Shown piece by piece: positions 1 to 8,705 of a DNA stretch of 42,135 nt (the stretch's first letter is position 1; the number at the start of each line of letters is the position of its first letter). This DNA comes from Mesorhizobium sp. (GTDB lineage Bacteria > Pseudomonadota > Alphaproteobacteria > Rhizobiales > Rhizobiaceae): the NCBI RefSeq assembly GCF_024509055.1, contig NZ_JANINM010000214.1, positions 1 through 42,135 on the forward strand, in the 5' to 3' direction. The notes beneath the pieces were generated by a model. The model was given only the letters and a program-made list of their open reading frames with translations. It made no database searches and was not told the DNA's origin. The position numbers and the translations under genes are program-made.

Positions 1-681
1 GTCACGCTGCAATGGTACGAGGACCTGCCGCGCACGCCGGCGCTGATCGACGCCACCTGGAACAGCCTGATGGTTGGCGTCTCGGCCGCGATCCTGTCGA
101 CTGTGCTCGGTATCCTCGCCGCCCGCTCGATCACCCGCTACCGCTATCCCGGCCGACGCGCCATCAACGGGCTGATCATGGCGCCGCTGGTGCTGCCGGA
201 AGTGATCGTCGCCATCTCGATGCTGCTGGTGATGCTGCAGCTCGGCCTCAGCCTGTCGCTGTTCACCGTCGTGCTCGGCCATGTGCTGGTCTGCATTCCC
301 TATTCGATGACGGTGCTGACCTCCGGCTTCGAGGGCTTCGACCGCAGCCTTGAGGAAGCCTCCGCCGATCTCGGCGAAAGCGCCTTCGGCACCTTCCGAC
401 GCGTGACCTTGCCGATGGTCGCGCCAGCCATCATCTCCAGCCTGCTCGTCTGTTTCACCATCTCGCTCGACGAGTTCATCATCGCCTTCTTCCTGACCGG
501 CACCGAGGCGACGTTGCCGATCTACATCTGGGGCCAGCTGCGTTTCGCGGCGAAACTGCCTGGCGTGCTGGCGCTCGGCACCTTGCTGCTCATAGCCTCC
601 TTCGTGCTGATGACCATTGCCGAAATCCTGCGTCGCCGCGCGGCCAGACGCACCCAGACCGAGGGAGGCCTCCATGCTTGA
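1..681 (+). CDS. Polyamine-type ABC transporter permease, PotC-like (5' truncated)
   Basis: The reading frame is open from base 1, so the N-terminus lies outside the window; 226 residues are visible. The protein is hydrophobic, with several membrane segments, and carries the permease EAA loop (EASADLGESAFGTFRRVTLP, about residues 118-137 of the visible part), which contacts the ATPase. Family knowledge: PotC/PotI-type inner-membrane subunits of spermidine/putrescine importers. The stop overlaps the start of the ATPase gene by 8 nt, so the two are translationally coupled. The partner PotB-like permease is presumably upstream, outside the window. The substrate cannot be read from the permease; polyamine or another cationic amine is inferred from the family and from nearby binding proteins and amine oxidase. 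Confidence 0.9.
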   Translation, partial: VTLQWYEDLPRTPALIDATWNSLMVGVSAAILSTVLGILAARSITRYRYPGRRAINGLIMAPLVLPEVIVAISMLLVMLQLGLSLSLFTVVLGHVLVCIPYSMTVLTSGFEGFDRSLEEASADLGESAFGTFRRVTLPMVAPAIISSLLVCFTISLDEFIIAFFLTGTEATLPIYIWGQLRFAAKLPGVLALGTLLLIASFVLMTIAEILRRRAARRTQTEGGLHA

Positions 682-1792
682 GCGGGTCCAGTCCGAGCGC
701 ATCCAATCGGAGCGCACCATGATCGAGATCCGCGACGTCACCCGCAGCTATGGCGCCTTCAAGGCGCTGGACGATGCCTCGCTCAGCATCCGCGAGGGGG
801 AATTCTTCTCGCTGCTTGGCCCCTCTGGCTGCGGCAAGACCACGCTTTTGCGCATGATCGCCGGCTTCGACAATCCGACCAGCGGCTCGATCGCCGTCGA
901 CGGCCAGCCGATGGAAGGCATTCCCGCCAATCGCCGGCCGACCAACATGGTGTTCCAGAGCTATGCGATCTTTCCCCATCTCAATGTCGAGCAGAATGTC
1001 GCCTACGGATTGAAGCGTCTGAAGCTGCAGGCCGGCGAAGAAAAGCGTCGCGTCGAGGAAGCGCTCGCCCAGGTATCGCTGACAGGTCTTGGCAAGCGGC
1101 GCGCCACCGAGCTTTCCGGCGGCCAGCGCCAGCGCGTGGCGCTCGCCCGCGCGCTGGTCATGCGCCCCAAGGTGCTGCTGCTGGACGAACCGCTCTCGGC
1201 GCTGGACAAGAAGCTGCGCGAGCAGATGCAGGTGGAATTGCGCCGCCTGCAGCAGGCGGTCGGCATCACCTTCGTACTGGTCACCCACGACCAGTACGAG
1301 GCTTTGGCCATGTCCGACCGCATCGCGGTGATGTTCGGCGGCAAGATCGCACAGGTCGCTTCACCAAAGGAAATCTATCAGCGCCCGGTCAACCGACAGG
1401 TCGCCGACTTCCTCGGCGGCATGAATTTCGTGAAAGCTCAAATCGTCGAGGAGAACGGCGCTTCGCTGGTGCTCGACACGCTGGGCTTCGGCCGCGTCAG
1501 GACCGACAAGCCGCAGGCCTATGTGCGCAACGGCGGCGCTGCCACGCTCGGCATCCGGCCCGAACGGCTGCGTGTTCTATGGGACAATGCGACGGCGAAG
1601 TTCGAGGTCGCCGGCAAAGTCGTCGAGCGCCACTATTTCGGCGAGATCACCCATCTGATCGTCGAGATACCCGGGCTGGAAAAACCGCTCTCGGTGACCG
1701 AGACCAACGATTTCGGCGCCGACGACATACCTGTCGGCACGTCGATCCGCCTCGCCTATGACCCCGAGGCCCTGGTGGCGATGGCCGACTGA
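674..1792 (+). CDS. Polyamine-type ABC transporter ATP-binding protein, PotA-like
   Basis: This 372-residue ABC ATPase has Walker A GPSGCGKTT (about residues 49-57), signature LSGGQRQR, Walker B VLLLDEP and H-loop LVTHDQYEA. A C-terminal TOBE-like region (LGIRPERL) is typical of PotA/FbpC-type importers. I chose ATG 674 because GAGGGAGG lies just upstream; an in-frame ATG at 719 is the alternative. It energises the permease encoded just upstream, with which it overlaps by 8 nt. Its last 37 nt overlap the 3' end of the convergent amine oxidase gene, so the two operons meet tail to tail with no room for a terminator. Confidence 0.93.
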   Translation: MLERVQSERIQSERTMIEIRDVTRSYGAFKALDDASLSIREGEFFSLLGPSGCGKTTLLRMIAGFDNPTSGSIAVDGQPMEGIPANRRPTNMVFQSYAIFPHLNVEQNVAYGLKRLKLQAGEEKRRVEEALAQVSLTGLGKRRATELSGGQRQRVALARALVMRPKVLLLDEPLSALDKKLREQMQVELRRLQQAVGITFVLVTHDQYEALAMSDRIAVMFGGKIAQVASPKEIYQRPVNRQVADFLGGMNFVKAQIVEENGASLVLDTLGFGRVRTDKPQAYVRNGGAATLGIRPERLRVLWDNATAKFEVAGKVVERHYFGEITHLIVEIPGLEKPLSVTETNDFGADDIPVGTSIRLAYDPEALVAMAD

Positions 1793-3069
1793 AGCGCGGC
1801 CTGGACCTTTCCGGCGGCGAGCCTTCCCGCCACGATCGCGCCTTCGACATAGCCCGGGAACGACGGCGAGACTTCCGAAGCCGCGAAATGGATTGGCGGC
1901 GCGCCGGCGAGGATGATGCGTTCGGCGTCCCTTGCCGTCAGATCGACGATAAGATCGCTGTAGGCGCCGCCGCTCCACCGGTCGTTCGTCCAGTCGCGCT
2001 GGCTGAAGTCGAGCATGTCGGCCGCATCGGGACCCAGCGCACTCACAAGCCTTGCTGTCACCTCCGCGCGCAACGCCGCCTCGCCGAGCAAATGCCAGCG
2101 CAACGCCAGCGGCCCGCCGACGAAAACGATGAGCGCTGCATGGTCCGCGTCCTTGCTGCCGTCACAGGCGAACAGCCCCGGCAGGTCGCGCCACATCACC
2201 ATGCCGCTCAGCTCGCGCTCGCGCCAGAACGGCCGGGCGTAGCGCACCAGGATCTTGATCACCGCGCCGCTTTCCCAGACGCTCAGCTCCCTTGCCAAAG
2301 CCGCCGGTAGCGCAGGCGCGAAATCGAGCTTCGCGGCCGTTGCCGGCGGCAGCGCGACCAGAACCTCGCTCGCTTTGACGATGATGCCGCTGGCCGTCGT
2401 TACCTGAACGCCTTCGGGCCCGCGCTCGATGCGCGTCGCGGCCTCGTTCAGCCTGAGTCGACCGTCGAGATCGGCGGCCAGGTCGTCGGCCAGCGACTGC
2501 ATGGTGTCGCGCAAGAAATACTGCAGCTCGAACACTTCGTTGGTGATCCGGCGGTCGTTGTCGATCAGGTACCAGAGCGGCACCTTGTCCGCCGCGAGGC
2601 ACCACAGGCCTTCGACGAGCGATCGGAAGGCCGCCTTGGAATCGGCGTCGTCATGCTGGCCATCGAGCCAGGCCGCGACGCTCAGCCCGGCAATCGACGG
2701 GTCGTCTGGTTCGATCCGGTTCATGCGTTCGCGGATCGCCACCGATGCCTGATAGGTCCGCTCGGCTCTTGCTGGCGACATCCCAGGATGGGTGATGAAT
2801 TCACCCTCGACATAGGTTTCGACGAACGTCTTGCCACGAGTTTTGGCGAGCGCCATCAGTTGCGGCATGTCCTGGCACAGGAACTGGCCGCCGCTGTCGA
2901 TCAACTCGCCCAGCCCGTTTCGCATCGCTTCGACGCGCCCGCCGACGCGATCTCGCGCTTCGAGCACAAGGAAATCGAGCCCGGCGCGCTGCAACTCGAG
3001 CGCGGCGGACAAGCCGGTGAAGCCGGCACCGACGATGACAACGTCGGTCTTCTGCGCTGTTCCGCTCAA
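1756..3069 (-). CDS. Flavin monoamine oxidase family protein
   Basis: A 437-residue FAD enzyme of the amine oxidase/MAO family. The N-terminal Rossmann motif is GAGFTG (residues 14-19), followed by LEARDRVGGRV, the second FAD contact. The C-terminal block PPIHFAASEVSPSFPGYVEG matches the conserved flavin-binding end of MAOs. The family oxidises primary or secondary amines to imines with O2 or another acceptor; the substrate here is unknown. The start is TTG at 3069: its TTG shares bases with the TGA of the upstream binding-protein gene (TTGA, 4-nt overlap), which indicates translational coupling. Co-transcription with polyamine-type binding proteins suggests it oxidises the imported amine or a derivative. 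Confidence 0.88.
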   Translation of the reverse strand: MSGTAQKTDVVIVGAGFTGLSAALELQRAGLDFLVLEARDRVGGRVEAMRNGLGELIDSGGQFLCQDMPQLMALAKTRGKTFVETYVEGEFITHPGMSPARAERTYQASVAIRERMNRIEPDDPSIAGLSVAAWLDGQHDDADSKAAFRSLVEGLWCLAADKVPLWYLIDNDRRITNEVFELQYFLRDTMQSLADDLAADLDGRLRLNEAATRIERGPEGVQVTTASGIIVKASEVLVALPPATAAKLDFAPALPAALARELSVWESGAVIKILVRYARPFWRERELSGMVMWRDLPGLFACDGSKDADHAALIVFVGGPLALRWHLLGEAALRAEVTARLVSALGPDAADMLDFSQRDWTNDRWSGGAYSDLIVDLTARDAERIILAGAPPIHFAASEVSPSFPGYVEGAIVAGRLAAGKVQAALQSAIATRASGS

Positions 3070-4142
3070 TAGCCGGCCTTGATCTTCTCGAATTCGGCGA
3101 CCATGCGCCGCTTGAGGCCCGGTGGGACGGGCTGTTGGAACAGCGTCTTGTCGAGGAACTTGTCGAGATTGTCGAAACCGCGGTCGGTGAGCAGCTTCTG
3201 ATCCATCGCCGCCATGCCGGCGCTGTTGCCGTGACCGTAGCCGAAGGTTTTCACCATATACTCAGAAACGCCCGGAGCGTTGACCGCGCTCAGGAAATCA
3301 TAGGCCTGATCCAGCTTGCCGGGCGCGTCTTTCATCAGCACGTAACCGCAGACCCAGGTCGAGATGCCTTCCCTGGTGTCGCGGTTCATCGCGATCGGCA
3401 TGCCTTGGCCCTTCAGCGTCACATAGGTCTCGTTCCAGCCCCAGACCAGGTCGACCTCATTGCCCGAGAACGCCTGGTTGAGGTCGGTGTCATCGGTCCA
3501 GTAGAAACGGACATTCTTGTGCACGTCGCGCAGGAAGGCCGAAGCCTGGCTGAACTGCTCGTCGGTCATCCTGGTCCAGTCCTTGAGCCCGATGACCAGG
3601 CTCGCCAGCGCATAGGCGTCGTCGACATTGTCGCCGATGGTGACGCGACCCTTGAACTTCGGATCGGCAAAGATCTTCAGCGACTTGGCCTCCTCGGCCG
3701 TCACCTTGTCGGTACGGTAGAGCAGCGAGGTGTTGCCCCAGTCGAAGGGCATGAACCAGGCCTTGCCATCGGCGGTGGTCGCCAGATCCCTCATTGCCAT
3801 GATGCCGGGATTGAGGTCCTTCCAGCCGGCGATCCTCGAAGTGTCGAGCGGCTGCAGCAGGCCAGCGTCGCGCCATTTCACCACGCTTTGCGAGCAGGGA
3901 TGCGCGATGTCGGCCTTGAAGCCGGCGCGCATCTTCTCGAAGGCTTCATCCTCATCGCCGAAGAAGGAGAAAGTTGGCTCAGCGCCATATTTGCCGGTGT
4001 AGCCCTGGTGCAGCAACGGGTCCTCGTAGCCCGACCAGTCGAAGACGACGAGATCGCCGCCAGCCTCGGCAAACGCATGGGCGCCGCCCGCGCCGACGGT
4101 GATGACGGCGGCCACGGCAAGGCGGCGAAGCGTGGATTTCAT
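3066..4142 (-). CDS. ABC transporter periplasmic substrate-binding protein, PotD/PotF-like (second paralog)
   Basis: A 358-residue exported binding protein. The N-terminus is a signal peptide (MKSTLRRLAVAAVITVGAGG... through AHAFAEA), followed by the family opening LVVFDWSGYEDP. The frame extends further upstream, but ATG 4142 has GGGGGAG ten bases ahead and places the signal peptide at the N-terminus. It is strongly similar along its whole length to the next upstream gene (for example DEDEAFEKMRAGFK and SVVKWRDAGLLQPLDTS), so the pair is a tandem duplication. Family role: captures a polyamine-like ligand in the periplasm for the PotBC/PotA channel. Divergence in the middle of the protein suggests the two copies differ in ligand preference. 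Confidence 0.9.
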   Translation of the reverse strand: MKSTLRRLAVAAVITVGAGGAHAFAEAGGDLVVFDWSGYEDPLLHQGYTGKYGAEPTFSFFGDEDEAFEKMRAGFKADIAHPCSQSVVKWRDAGLLQPLDTSRIAGWKDLNPGIMAMRDLATTADGKAWFMPFDWGNTSLLYRTDKVTAEEAKSLKIFADPKFKGRVTIGDNVDDAYALASLVIGLKDWTRMTDEQFSQASAFLRDVHKNVRFYWTDDTDLNQAFSGNEVDLVWGWNETYVTLKGQGMPIAMNRDTREGISTWVCGYVLMKDAPGKLDQAYDFLSAVNAPGVSEYMVKTFGYGHGNSAGMAAMDQKLLTDRGFDNLDKFLDKTLFQQPVPPGLKRRMVAEFEKIKAGY

Positions 4143-4209
4143 GGCGCGAGAAACTCCCCCATCGCGGATATATTCCAGGAGGTTAGGAGAATTCCCGGGC
4201 TTTGGCGAG

Positions 4210-4244
4210 CCCGCCCGCTTCGGCCCCACACCGGAGCAGGCGGG
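4210..4244 (-). other. Intercistronic stem-loop between the two binding-protein genes
   Basis: Outer arms CCCGCC (4210-4215) and GGCGGG (4239-4244) pair. An inner GCTTCGG/CCGGAGC pairing contains one G-U. It lies in the 117-nt gap after the first binding-protein gene. With no T tract it is more likely an mRNA-stabilising or partial termination hairpin than a full terminator. Confidence 0.5.
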
Positions 4245-4259
4245 ACGCGGAGGCTGGGT

Positions 4260-5342
4260 TCAATAGCCGGCTTTGATCTTCTCGAATTCGGCGATCATCT
4301 TGAGCTTGAGCTCGGAAGGCAGCGGCGACTGGAACAGCGTCTTGTCGACGAACTTCTCGACGTTGTCGTAGCCCTTTTCCTTCAGCACGGCCGGGTCGAC
4401 GCCCGCCATGCCCTTGGCGTTGGCCTGGCCGTAGCCCCAGTCCTTGACCAGCACCTTGGCGATCTCCGGATCGTTCACGGCATTGAGGAAGTCGTAGGCC
4501 TTGTCGGCATTGCCGGGCGCATTCTTGAACAGCACGTAACCGCAAACCCAGGTCGAGATGCCTTCCTGCGTGTCCTTCTTGGACTTGATCGGCACGCCGG
4601 CCTTGACCGACTGCACCGCAGCGTCGTTCCAGGCCCAGGCGAGGTCGACCTCGCCGCCGGAGAGCAGCTGCACGATGTCGGTTGTGTCGGTCCAGTAGGA
4701 GCGCACGTTCTTGTGGACCTGGCGCAGGAAGTCGGACGCCTGCTTGAACTGGTCGTCCGTCATCTTGGTCCAGTCCTTGAGTCCGATGGCGAGGCTGGCC
4801 AGCGCATAGGCATCGTCGACATTGTCGCCGATCGAGACGCGTCCCTTGTACTTCGGGTCGGCGAAGGCCTTCAGCGACTGCACGTCCTTCTCGTCGATCT
4901 TCGAGGAGTTGTAGGTGAGCTGCGTGTCGCCCCAGTCCCACGGCATGAACCAGGCCTTGCCGTCGGCGGTGGTGGCGAGATCCTTCATCGCCATGATGCC
5001 CGGGTTTAGATCCTTCCAGCCGGCGATCTTCGAAGTGTCGAGCGCCTGCAACAGCCCGGCTTCACGCCACTTCACCACGCTTTGCGAGCAGGGATGGCCG
5101 ATATCGGACTTGAAGCCGGAACGGATCTTTTCGAACGCCTCGTCCTCGTCGCCGAAGAAGGCGAAGGTCGGCGAGTCGCCGTTCTTCTCGACATATTTCG
5201 GATGGAAGCCCGGATCCTCATAGCCGGACCAGTCGAACACGATCAGATCCTTGTCGGCGGCCACGGCGATCGCCGCCGCCGAGGCCGCCAGCGTGCCGGC
5301 GAGCGCCAATGTCAGTGTCAGGCGTCGGCTGAGTTTCTTCAT
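4260..5342 (-). CDS. ABC transporter periplasmic substrate-binding protein, PotD/PotF-like (first paralog)
   Basis: A 360-residue exported binding protein. The signal peptide is MKKLSRRLTLTLALAGTLAA..., ending near AIAVAADKD, and the mature protein opens with LIVFDWSGYEDP as in its downstream paralog. Full-length match to the PotD/PotF spermidine/putrescine-binding family. It is first in the minus-strand order: this gene, the second paralog, then the amine oxidase. The cognate permease and ATPase are the convergent genes at 1-1792, so the importer is split over two facing operons. The TetR gene ends 42 nt upstream on the same strand and may be co-transcribed. Confidence 0.92.
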   Translation of the reverse strand: MKKLSRRLTLTLALAGTLAASAAAIAVAADKDLIVFDWSGYEDPGFHPKYVEKNGDSPTFAFFGDEDEAFEKIRSGFKSDIGHPCSQSVVKWREAGLLQALDTSKIAGWKDLNPGIMAMKDLATTADGKAWFMPWDWGDTQLTYNSSKIDEKDVQSLKAFADPKYKGRVSIGDNVDDAYALASLAIGLKDWTKMTDDQFKQASDFLRQVHKNVRSYWTDTTDIVQLLSGGEVDLAWAWNDAAVQSVKAGVPIKSKKDTQEGISTWVCGYVLFKNAPGNADKAYDFLNAVNDPEIAKVLVKDWGYGQANAKGMAGVDPAVLKEKGYDNVEKFVDKTLFQSPLPSELKLKMIAEFEKIKAGY

Positions 5343-5384
5343 GCTGTTCCATCCTCTTTTGCCGGTCTTGGCGGCCGGCTGTTG

Positions 5385-6071
5385 CTATCGGTAATGCTCC
5401 GGGAAGGCGGCGACCAGAAACTCGTTCGCCGCCTGCAGCGCGGTCTCGCGCGTGGTGTCTTCGGTGCCCATCATCATCCGCAGCCAGAGACCTTCGAGCA
5501 TGGCAGACAGCGCGAGCGCCATGACCTGCGGCTCATAGGCGTAGCCCCCGCTTTCCTTGAGGGTCGTGCAGAGATCGATGAATATCTGCTGGTAGTAGGC
5601 GTCGCGCGAGCTGCTCAGCGCCTGGTAGGTCGGCCGCGACTTGGCCTCACCCCAGAAGGCGCACCATGCGGCAAGCTTGCGCTTGTTGCAGATCGAGCGG
5701 TCGAAATCGGCCGCCACCAGGGCCTGCAGCTGCCGCGCTGGGTCGTCGCCGGCCTTCTGCAAGGCGTTGCGCCAATGCGCCGAATACTCGTCATACATAT
5801 GCTGCAGCGTGGCGACGAGAAGCTTTTCCTTGCTCTCGAAATGGAAGTTGACGATGCCGCGCGACAGCCCGGCGCCGTCCGCGACATCCGCCATCGTCGT
5901 CTCGGCATAGCCTCGTTTCGCCAGCGAATCGATCGTCGCCTCGATCAGCTGGAGCTGCCTCACCTCTTTCGAGGCCTTGCGTCCGCGCTTCTCGCTGTCG
6001 TTCTTGCGTGCCGGTTCGGCGACAGCGTCCCTGTCTTCTATCGTCTTCATAGGCGTCACGGCCCCAAGCAT
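5385..6071 (-). CDS. TetR/AcrR family transcriptional regulator, BetI-like
   Basis: A 228-residue TetR-type repressor. The helix-turn-helix lies at about residues 38-85 (IEATIDSLAKRGYAETTMADVADGAGLSRGIVNFHFESKEKL), with a BetI-type C-terminal ligand domain (ICNKRKLAAWCAFWGEAKSRP resembles the BetI region that follows the DNA-binding domain). BetI-like proteins respond to choline or related amines. The start is unsure: ATG 6071 lies 6 nt after the methyltransferase stop, and ATG 6050 would remove 7 residues; neither has a strong ribosome site. It sits between the binding-protein genes and the methyltransferase and is the obvious regulator of the region. A candidate operator is at 6973-6988. 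Confidence 0.88.
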   Translation of the reverse strand: MLGAVTPMKTIEDRDAVAEPARKNDSEKRGRKASKEVRQLQLIEATIDSLAKRGYAETTMADVADGAGLSRGIVNFHFESKEKLLVATLQHMYDEYSAHWRNALQKAGDDPARQLQALVAADFDRSICNKRKLAAWCAFWGEAKSRPTYQALSSSRDAYYQQIFIDLCTTLKESGGYAYEPQVMALALSAMLEGLWLRMMMGTEDTTRETALQAANEFLVAAFPEHYR

Positions 6072-6077
6072 TGCCGG

Positions 6078-6872
6078 CTACCCAACCGGCTTCCAACCGC
6101 GCAGATGAGTGGGGCGGTGCTCGCCACTGTCAAGCACCTTCTGCATCGCCTCCCAGGTCTGGATATTCTTGTCGACATAGGCCGAGCCGACCGCGACCGC
6201 GACCTGGCCATAGAACGGCCCCTTGAGCCGCGCGAGCTCCTCGCGAGCCACTTCGCGGTACCATGGATTGCGATCCCGGACGGTGATGTCGCGGAAGCCG
6301 GCGCGCCGCATCGCCTCGGCATAGCGCGCCGGCGAAGCCATGGCGAAGGAAAGGCCCTCGGCCGCCACATAGGCTTTCATGTCCGGCGACGGTTCGTCGT
6401 CATGCGAGATCATCCAGTTCGACGCGGCGAACACGCCGCCAGGTTTCAACACACGGAAGATCTCGGTGAACAGCGCATCCTTGTCGGACACGTGCAGCAG
6501 CGCGTCCTTGGAGAAGACGACATCGAAGGACGCGCCGTCGAACGGCAGTGCGCCGGGCGCGGCCTGGACAAAGTTGACGCGGTCTTGAAGGCCTTGCCTG
6601 GCCGCCCCGCGCCTTGCCGTCCGGATCACCGGTTCTTCCACGTCGAAGCCGGTAGCCCGCGACGCGCCATGTCGCGCGACCAGATGCAAGGTGATGCCGC
6701 CAACGCCGCAGCCGATGTCCAGGATCGTCTTTCCCTTGAGCGACAGGCCTTCGACCACACGGTCGACTTCTTCCGGGCCGCCCGGCGAAAGGTACCCCTC
6801 ACCCCAGAGCGCTTCGAGGAAGCGTATGGCGGTATCGTCATATTCCGGCTCGGCTTCCGCCGTTTCGATCAT
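6078..6872 (-). CDS. SAM-dependent methyltransferase, class I
   Basis: A 264-residue class I methyltransferase. Motif I is [10 protein letters not shown] (about residues 50-59), the acidic loop after strand 2 is [10 protein letters not shown], and motif IV is [13 protein letters not shown]. The short N-terminal stretch [13 protein letters not shown] resembles the element preceding motif I in phosphoethanolamine and glycine/sarcosine N-methyltransferases, so an amine N-methyl acceptor is plausible but not proven. It starts the minus-strand group with the TetR gene (6-nt gap) and diverges from the oxidoreductase operon at 7086. A methyltransferase next to demethylation-type genes may act in the opposite direction or on a pathway intermediate. 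Confidence 0.85.
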   Translation of the reverse strand: MIETAEAEPEYDDTAIRFLEALWGEGYLSPGGPEEVDRVVEGLSLKGKTILDIGCGVGGITLHLVARHGASRATGFDVEEPVIRTARRGAARQGLQDRVNFVQAAPGALPFDGASFDVVFSKDALLHVSDKDALFTEIFRVLKPGGVFAASNWMISHDDEPSPDMKAYVAAEGLSFAMASPARYAEAMRRAGFRDITVRDRNPWYREVAREELARLKGPFYGQVAVAVGSAYVDKNIQTWEAMQKVLDSGEHRPTHLRGWKPVG

Positions 6873-6972
6873 CGGATCTCAGTCCCAAATGCCGAAGTGG
6901 CCCGCTTGGTAATGCGGGATCCAGAATGCGTGCAAAGCCTAGCGCATCAACAGGAAAACGCAACACCATTTG

Positions 6973-6988
6973 TTGAACATTCATTCAA
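6973..6988. promoter_or_regulatory. Candidate TetR/BetI-type operator
   Basis: Inverted repeat TTGAA-N6-TTCAA in the 213-bp divergent gap between the methyltransferase and the first oxidoreductase. A shorter palindrome TGAACATTCA is nested in its left half. Sites of BetI-like repressors are A/T-rich TTGA...TCAA palindromes, and a BetI-like gene lies in this locus. Assignment is inference. Confidence 0.4.
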
Positions 6989-7085
6989 TATAGCTGGACA
7001 AAAAACCGTGATCCATGCCAAATTCGGGCAATCGGGGAACAACGCCAGGCAAAAAAAGAGGCGACCGGATGGAGGTTAGGCGCGC

Positions 7086-8705
7086 ATGAAGGCATGGGAC
7101 GCGATCGTCATCGGCGGCGGCCATAACGGCCTGGTCAACGCCTGTTATCTGCAGCGTGCCGGCCTCGACGTGCTGGTGGTCGAGAAAAACGACTGGGTCG
7201 GCGGCGCAGCCACCAGCCGCGAGCTTACGCCGGGCTTTCTCTATTCCAACTGCTCCTATGTCTGCTCGCTGTTCCGGCCCGAGATCATGCGCGATCTGGA
7301 GCTACCGCGCTTCGGCCTGCAGGTGATCTCCTACGAGGGCGGCGCCGTGTTCACCCGTGACGGCGACTATCTCGCCAACTACCGCGACCATGATGCGCAC
7401 CGCCGCGAGTTCGCCCGCTTTTCCAGTCGCGATGCCGAGGCCTATGACCGCTATTCGCGTGACGTCACCAGGCAGTGCCGCTTCATCCAGCCGCTTTTGA
7501 TGCGCACCGCGCCCGACCCGGCCAGCTTCAAGCCGCGCGATCTCGGCGAGTTGCTCTATCTCGGCAAGAAGTTCGCCGGCCTCACCGCCGAGGAGATGGC
7601 GCTGACGTTGCGCTTCTGGACGATGTCTATTTCCGACTTCCTCGACGAGTATTTCGAGACAGACGTCATCAAGGCGAATTTCGCGCTCTCCGGCATCATC
7701 GGCACGGCGCTCGGACCGATGTCGCCCGGCACGGCCTACGTCCTGCTGCATCATTACATGGGCGAGGTCGACGGCTCGGTCGGCGCCTGGGGCTATGCGC
7801 GCGGCGGCATGGGCGCCGTCACCCGGGCGCTGGCCGCATCCTTCAAGGCCTCGGGCGGCACCATCCGCACCGGCGCCGAGGTCGACCATGTGCTGATCAG
7901 GAACGGCAAGGCTAGGGGCGTCGTGCTGGCCGGCGGCGAGGAAATCCACGGCAGGCTGGTCGTCTCCAACGCCGACGTCAAGCGCACCTTCCTGACGCTG
8001 GTCGAGGAGAAGGAACTGCCCGAAATCTTCCTGCGGCGGGTGCGGAACTTCAAGATCCGAGGCTCGTCCGGCAAGGTCAACATCGCGCTCGATTCCCTGC
8101 CGGAATTCCCGGCCCTGCCGAAGGACTCTCCCGTTTATCGCGGCGACATGCATTTCACCGATTCCATCGAGCGCATGGAGCGCGCCTATGACGACTGGAA
8201 GGCAGGGCGCTGGTCGTCCGATCCCTTTCTCGACATGGTGATCCCGACCACGCTCGACCCGACCATGACGCCGCCCGGCAAGCACTTCATGAGCTGCTTC
8301 GTGCAATATGCGCCACCCAAGGTGAACGGTCGCGACTGGACCAACGCCGACCGCGACGGTTTCGCCGAGAGTGTGATCTCCCAGATCGCCGAATACTCAC
8401 CGGGTTTCGGTGACCGCATCGTCCACATGGAAGTGCGCACGCCGCGCGAGATCGAAGCCGAAGTCGGCCTCACCGAAGGCAACATCTTCCAGGGCGAGCT
8501 CACCTTCGACCAGTTGCTCTTCAACCGTCCCGTGCCGGGCTACGCGCAATACCGCTCGCCGGTCGGCGGGCTCTATATGTGCGGCTCCTCCACCCATCCA
8601 GGCGGCGGTGTCATGGGCGCGCCGGGACGCAACGCCGCCGCCGAGATCCTGCGCGACCTCGCCAGGCCAACCCAACATATGAGCCCGGCCCATGATGTCA
8701 TCTGA
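7086..8705 (+). CDS. NAD(P)/FAD-dependent oxidoreductase, phytoene dehydrogenase/PYROXD2-like (copy 1)
   Basis: A 539-residue flavoprotein opening with the FAD-binding Rossmann motif IVIGGGHNGL (about residues 7-16), then VEKNDWVGGAATSRE. The C-terminal flavin motif is MCGSSTHPGGGVMGAPGRNAA. The GGGHNG form of the dinucleotide motif and the length place it with PYROXD2/CrtI-like oxidoreductases, which dehydrogenate diverse substrates. No carotenoid genes are nearby, so carotenoid desaturation is unlikely. ATG 7086 follows GGAGG with 9-nt spacing. Its stop overlaps the start of a paralog by 14 nt. It leads a plus-strand operon with copy 2, a folate aminomethyltransferase and a small protein. 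Confidence 0.88.
   Translation: MKAWDAIVIGGGHNGLVNACYLQRAGLDVLVVEKNDWVGGAATSRELTPGFLYSNCSYVCSLFRPEIMRDLELPRFGLQVISYEGGAVFTRDGDYLANYRDHDAHRREFARFSSRDAEAYDRYSRDVTRQCRFIQPLLMRTAPDPASFKPRDLGELLYLGKKFAGLTAEEMALTLRFWTMSISDFLDEYFETDVIKANFALSGIIGTALGPMSPGTAYVLLHHYMGEVDGSVGAWGYARGGMGAVTRALAASFKASGGTIRTGAEVDHVLIRNGKARGVVLAGGEEIHGRLVVSNADVKRTFLTLVEEKELPEIFLRRVRNFKIRGSSGKVNIALDSLPEFPALPKDSPVYRGDMHFTDSIERMERAYDDWKAGRWSSDPFLDMVIPTTLDPTMTPPGKHFMSCFVQYAPPKVNGRDWTNADRDGFAESVISQIAEYSPGFGDRIVHMEVRTPREIEAEVGLTEGNIFQGELTFDQLLFNRPVPGYAQYRSPVGGLYMCGSSTHPGGGVMGAPGRNAAAEILRDLARPTQHMSPAHDVI

Noticed and set aside
3135..5009. A 624-codon plus-strand open frame opposite the binding proteins
   Set aside because: It is antisense to two well-supported binding-protein genes, and its Val/Leu/Gly/His-rich composition is that of a mirror frame in high-GC DNA. 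It has no recognisable domain.
5082..7079. A 665-codon plus-strand open frame opposite the TetR and methyltransferase genes
   Set aside because: It spans the divergent promoter region and mirrors two real genes; Arg/His/Gly-rich shadow composition and no motif.
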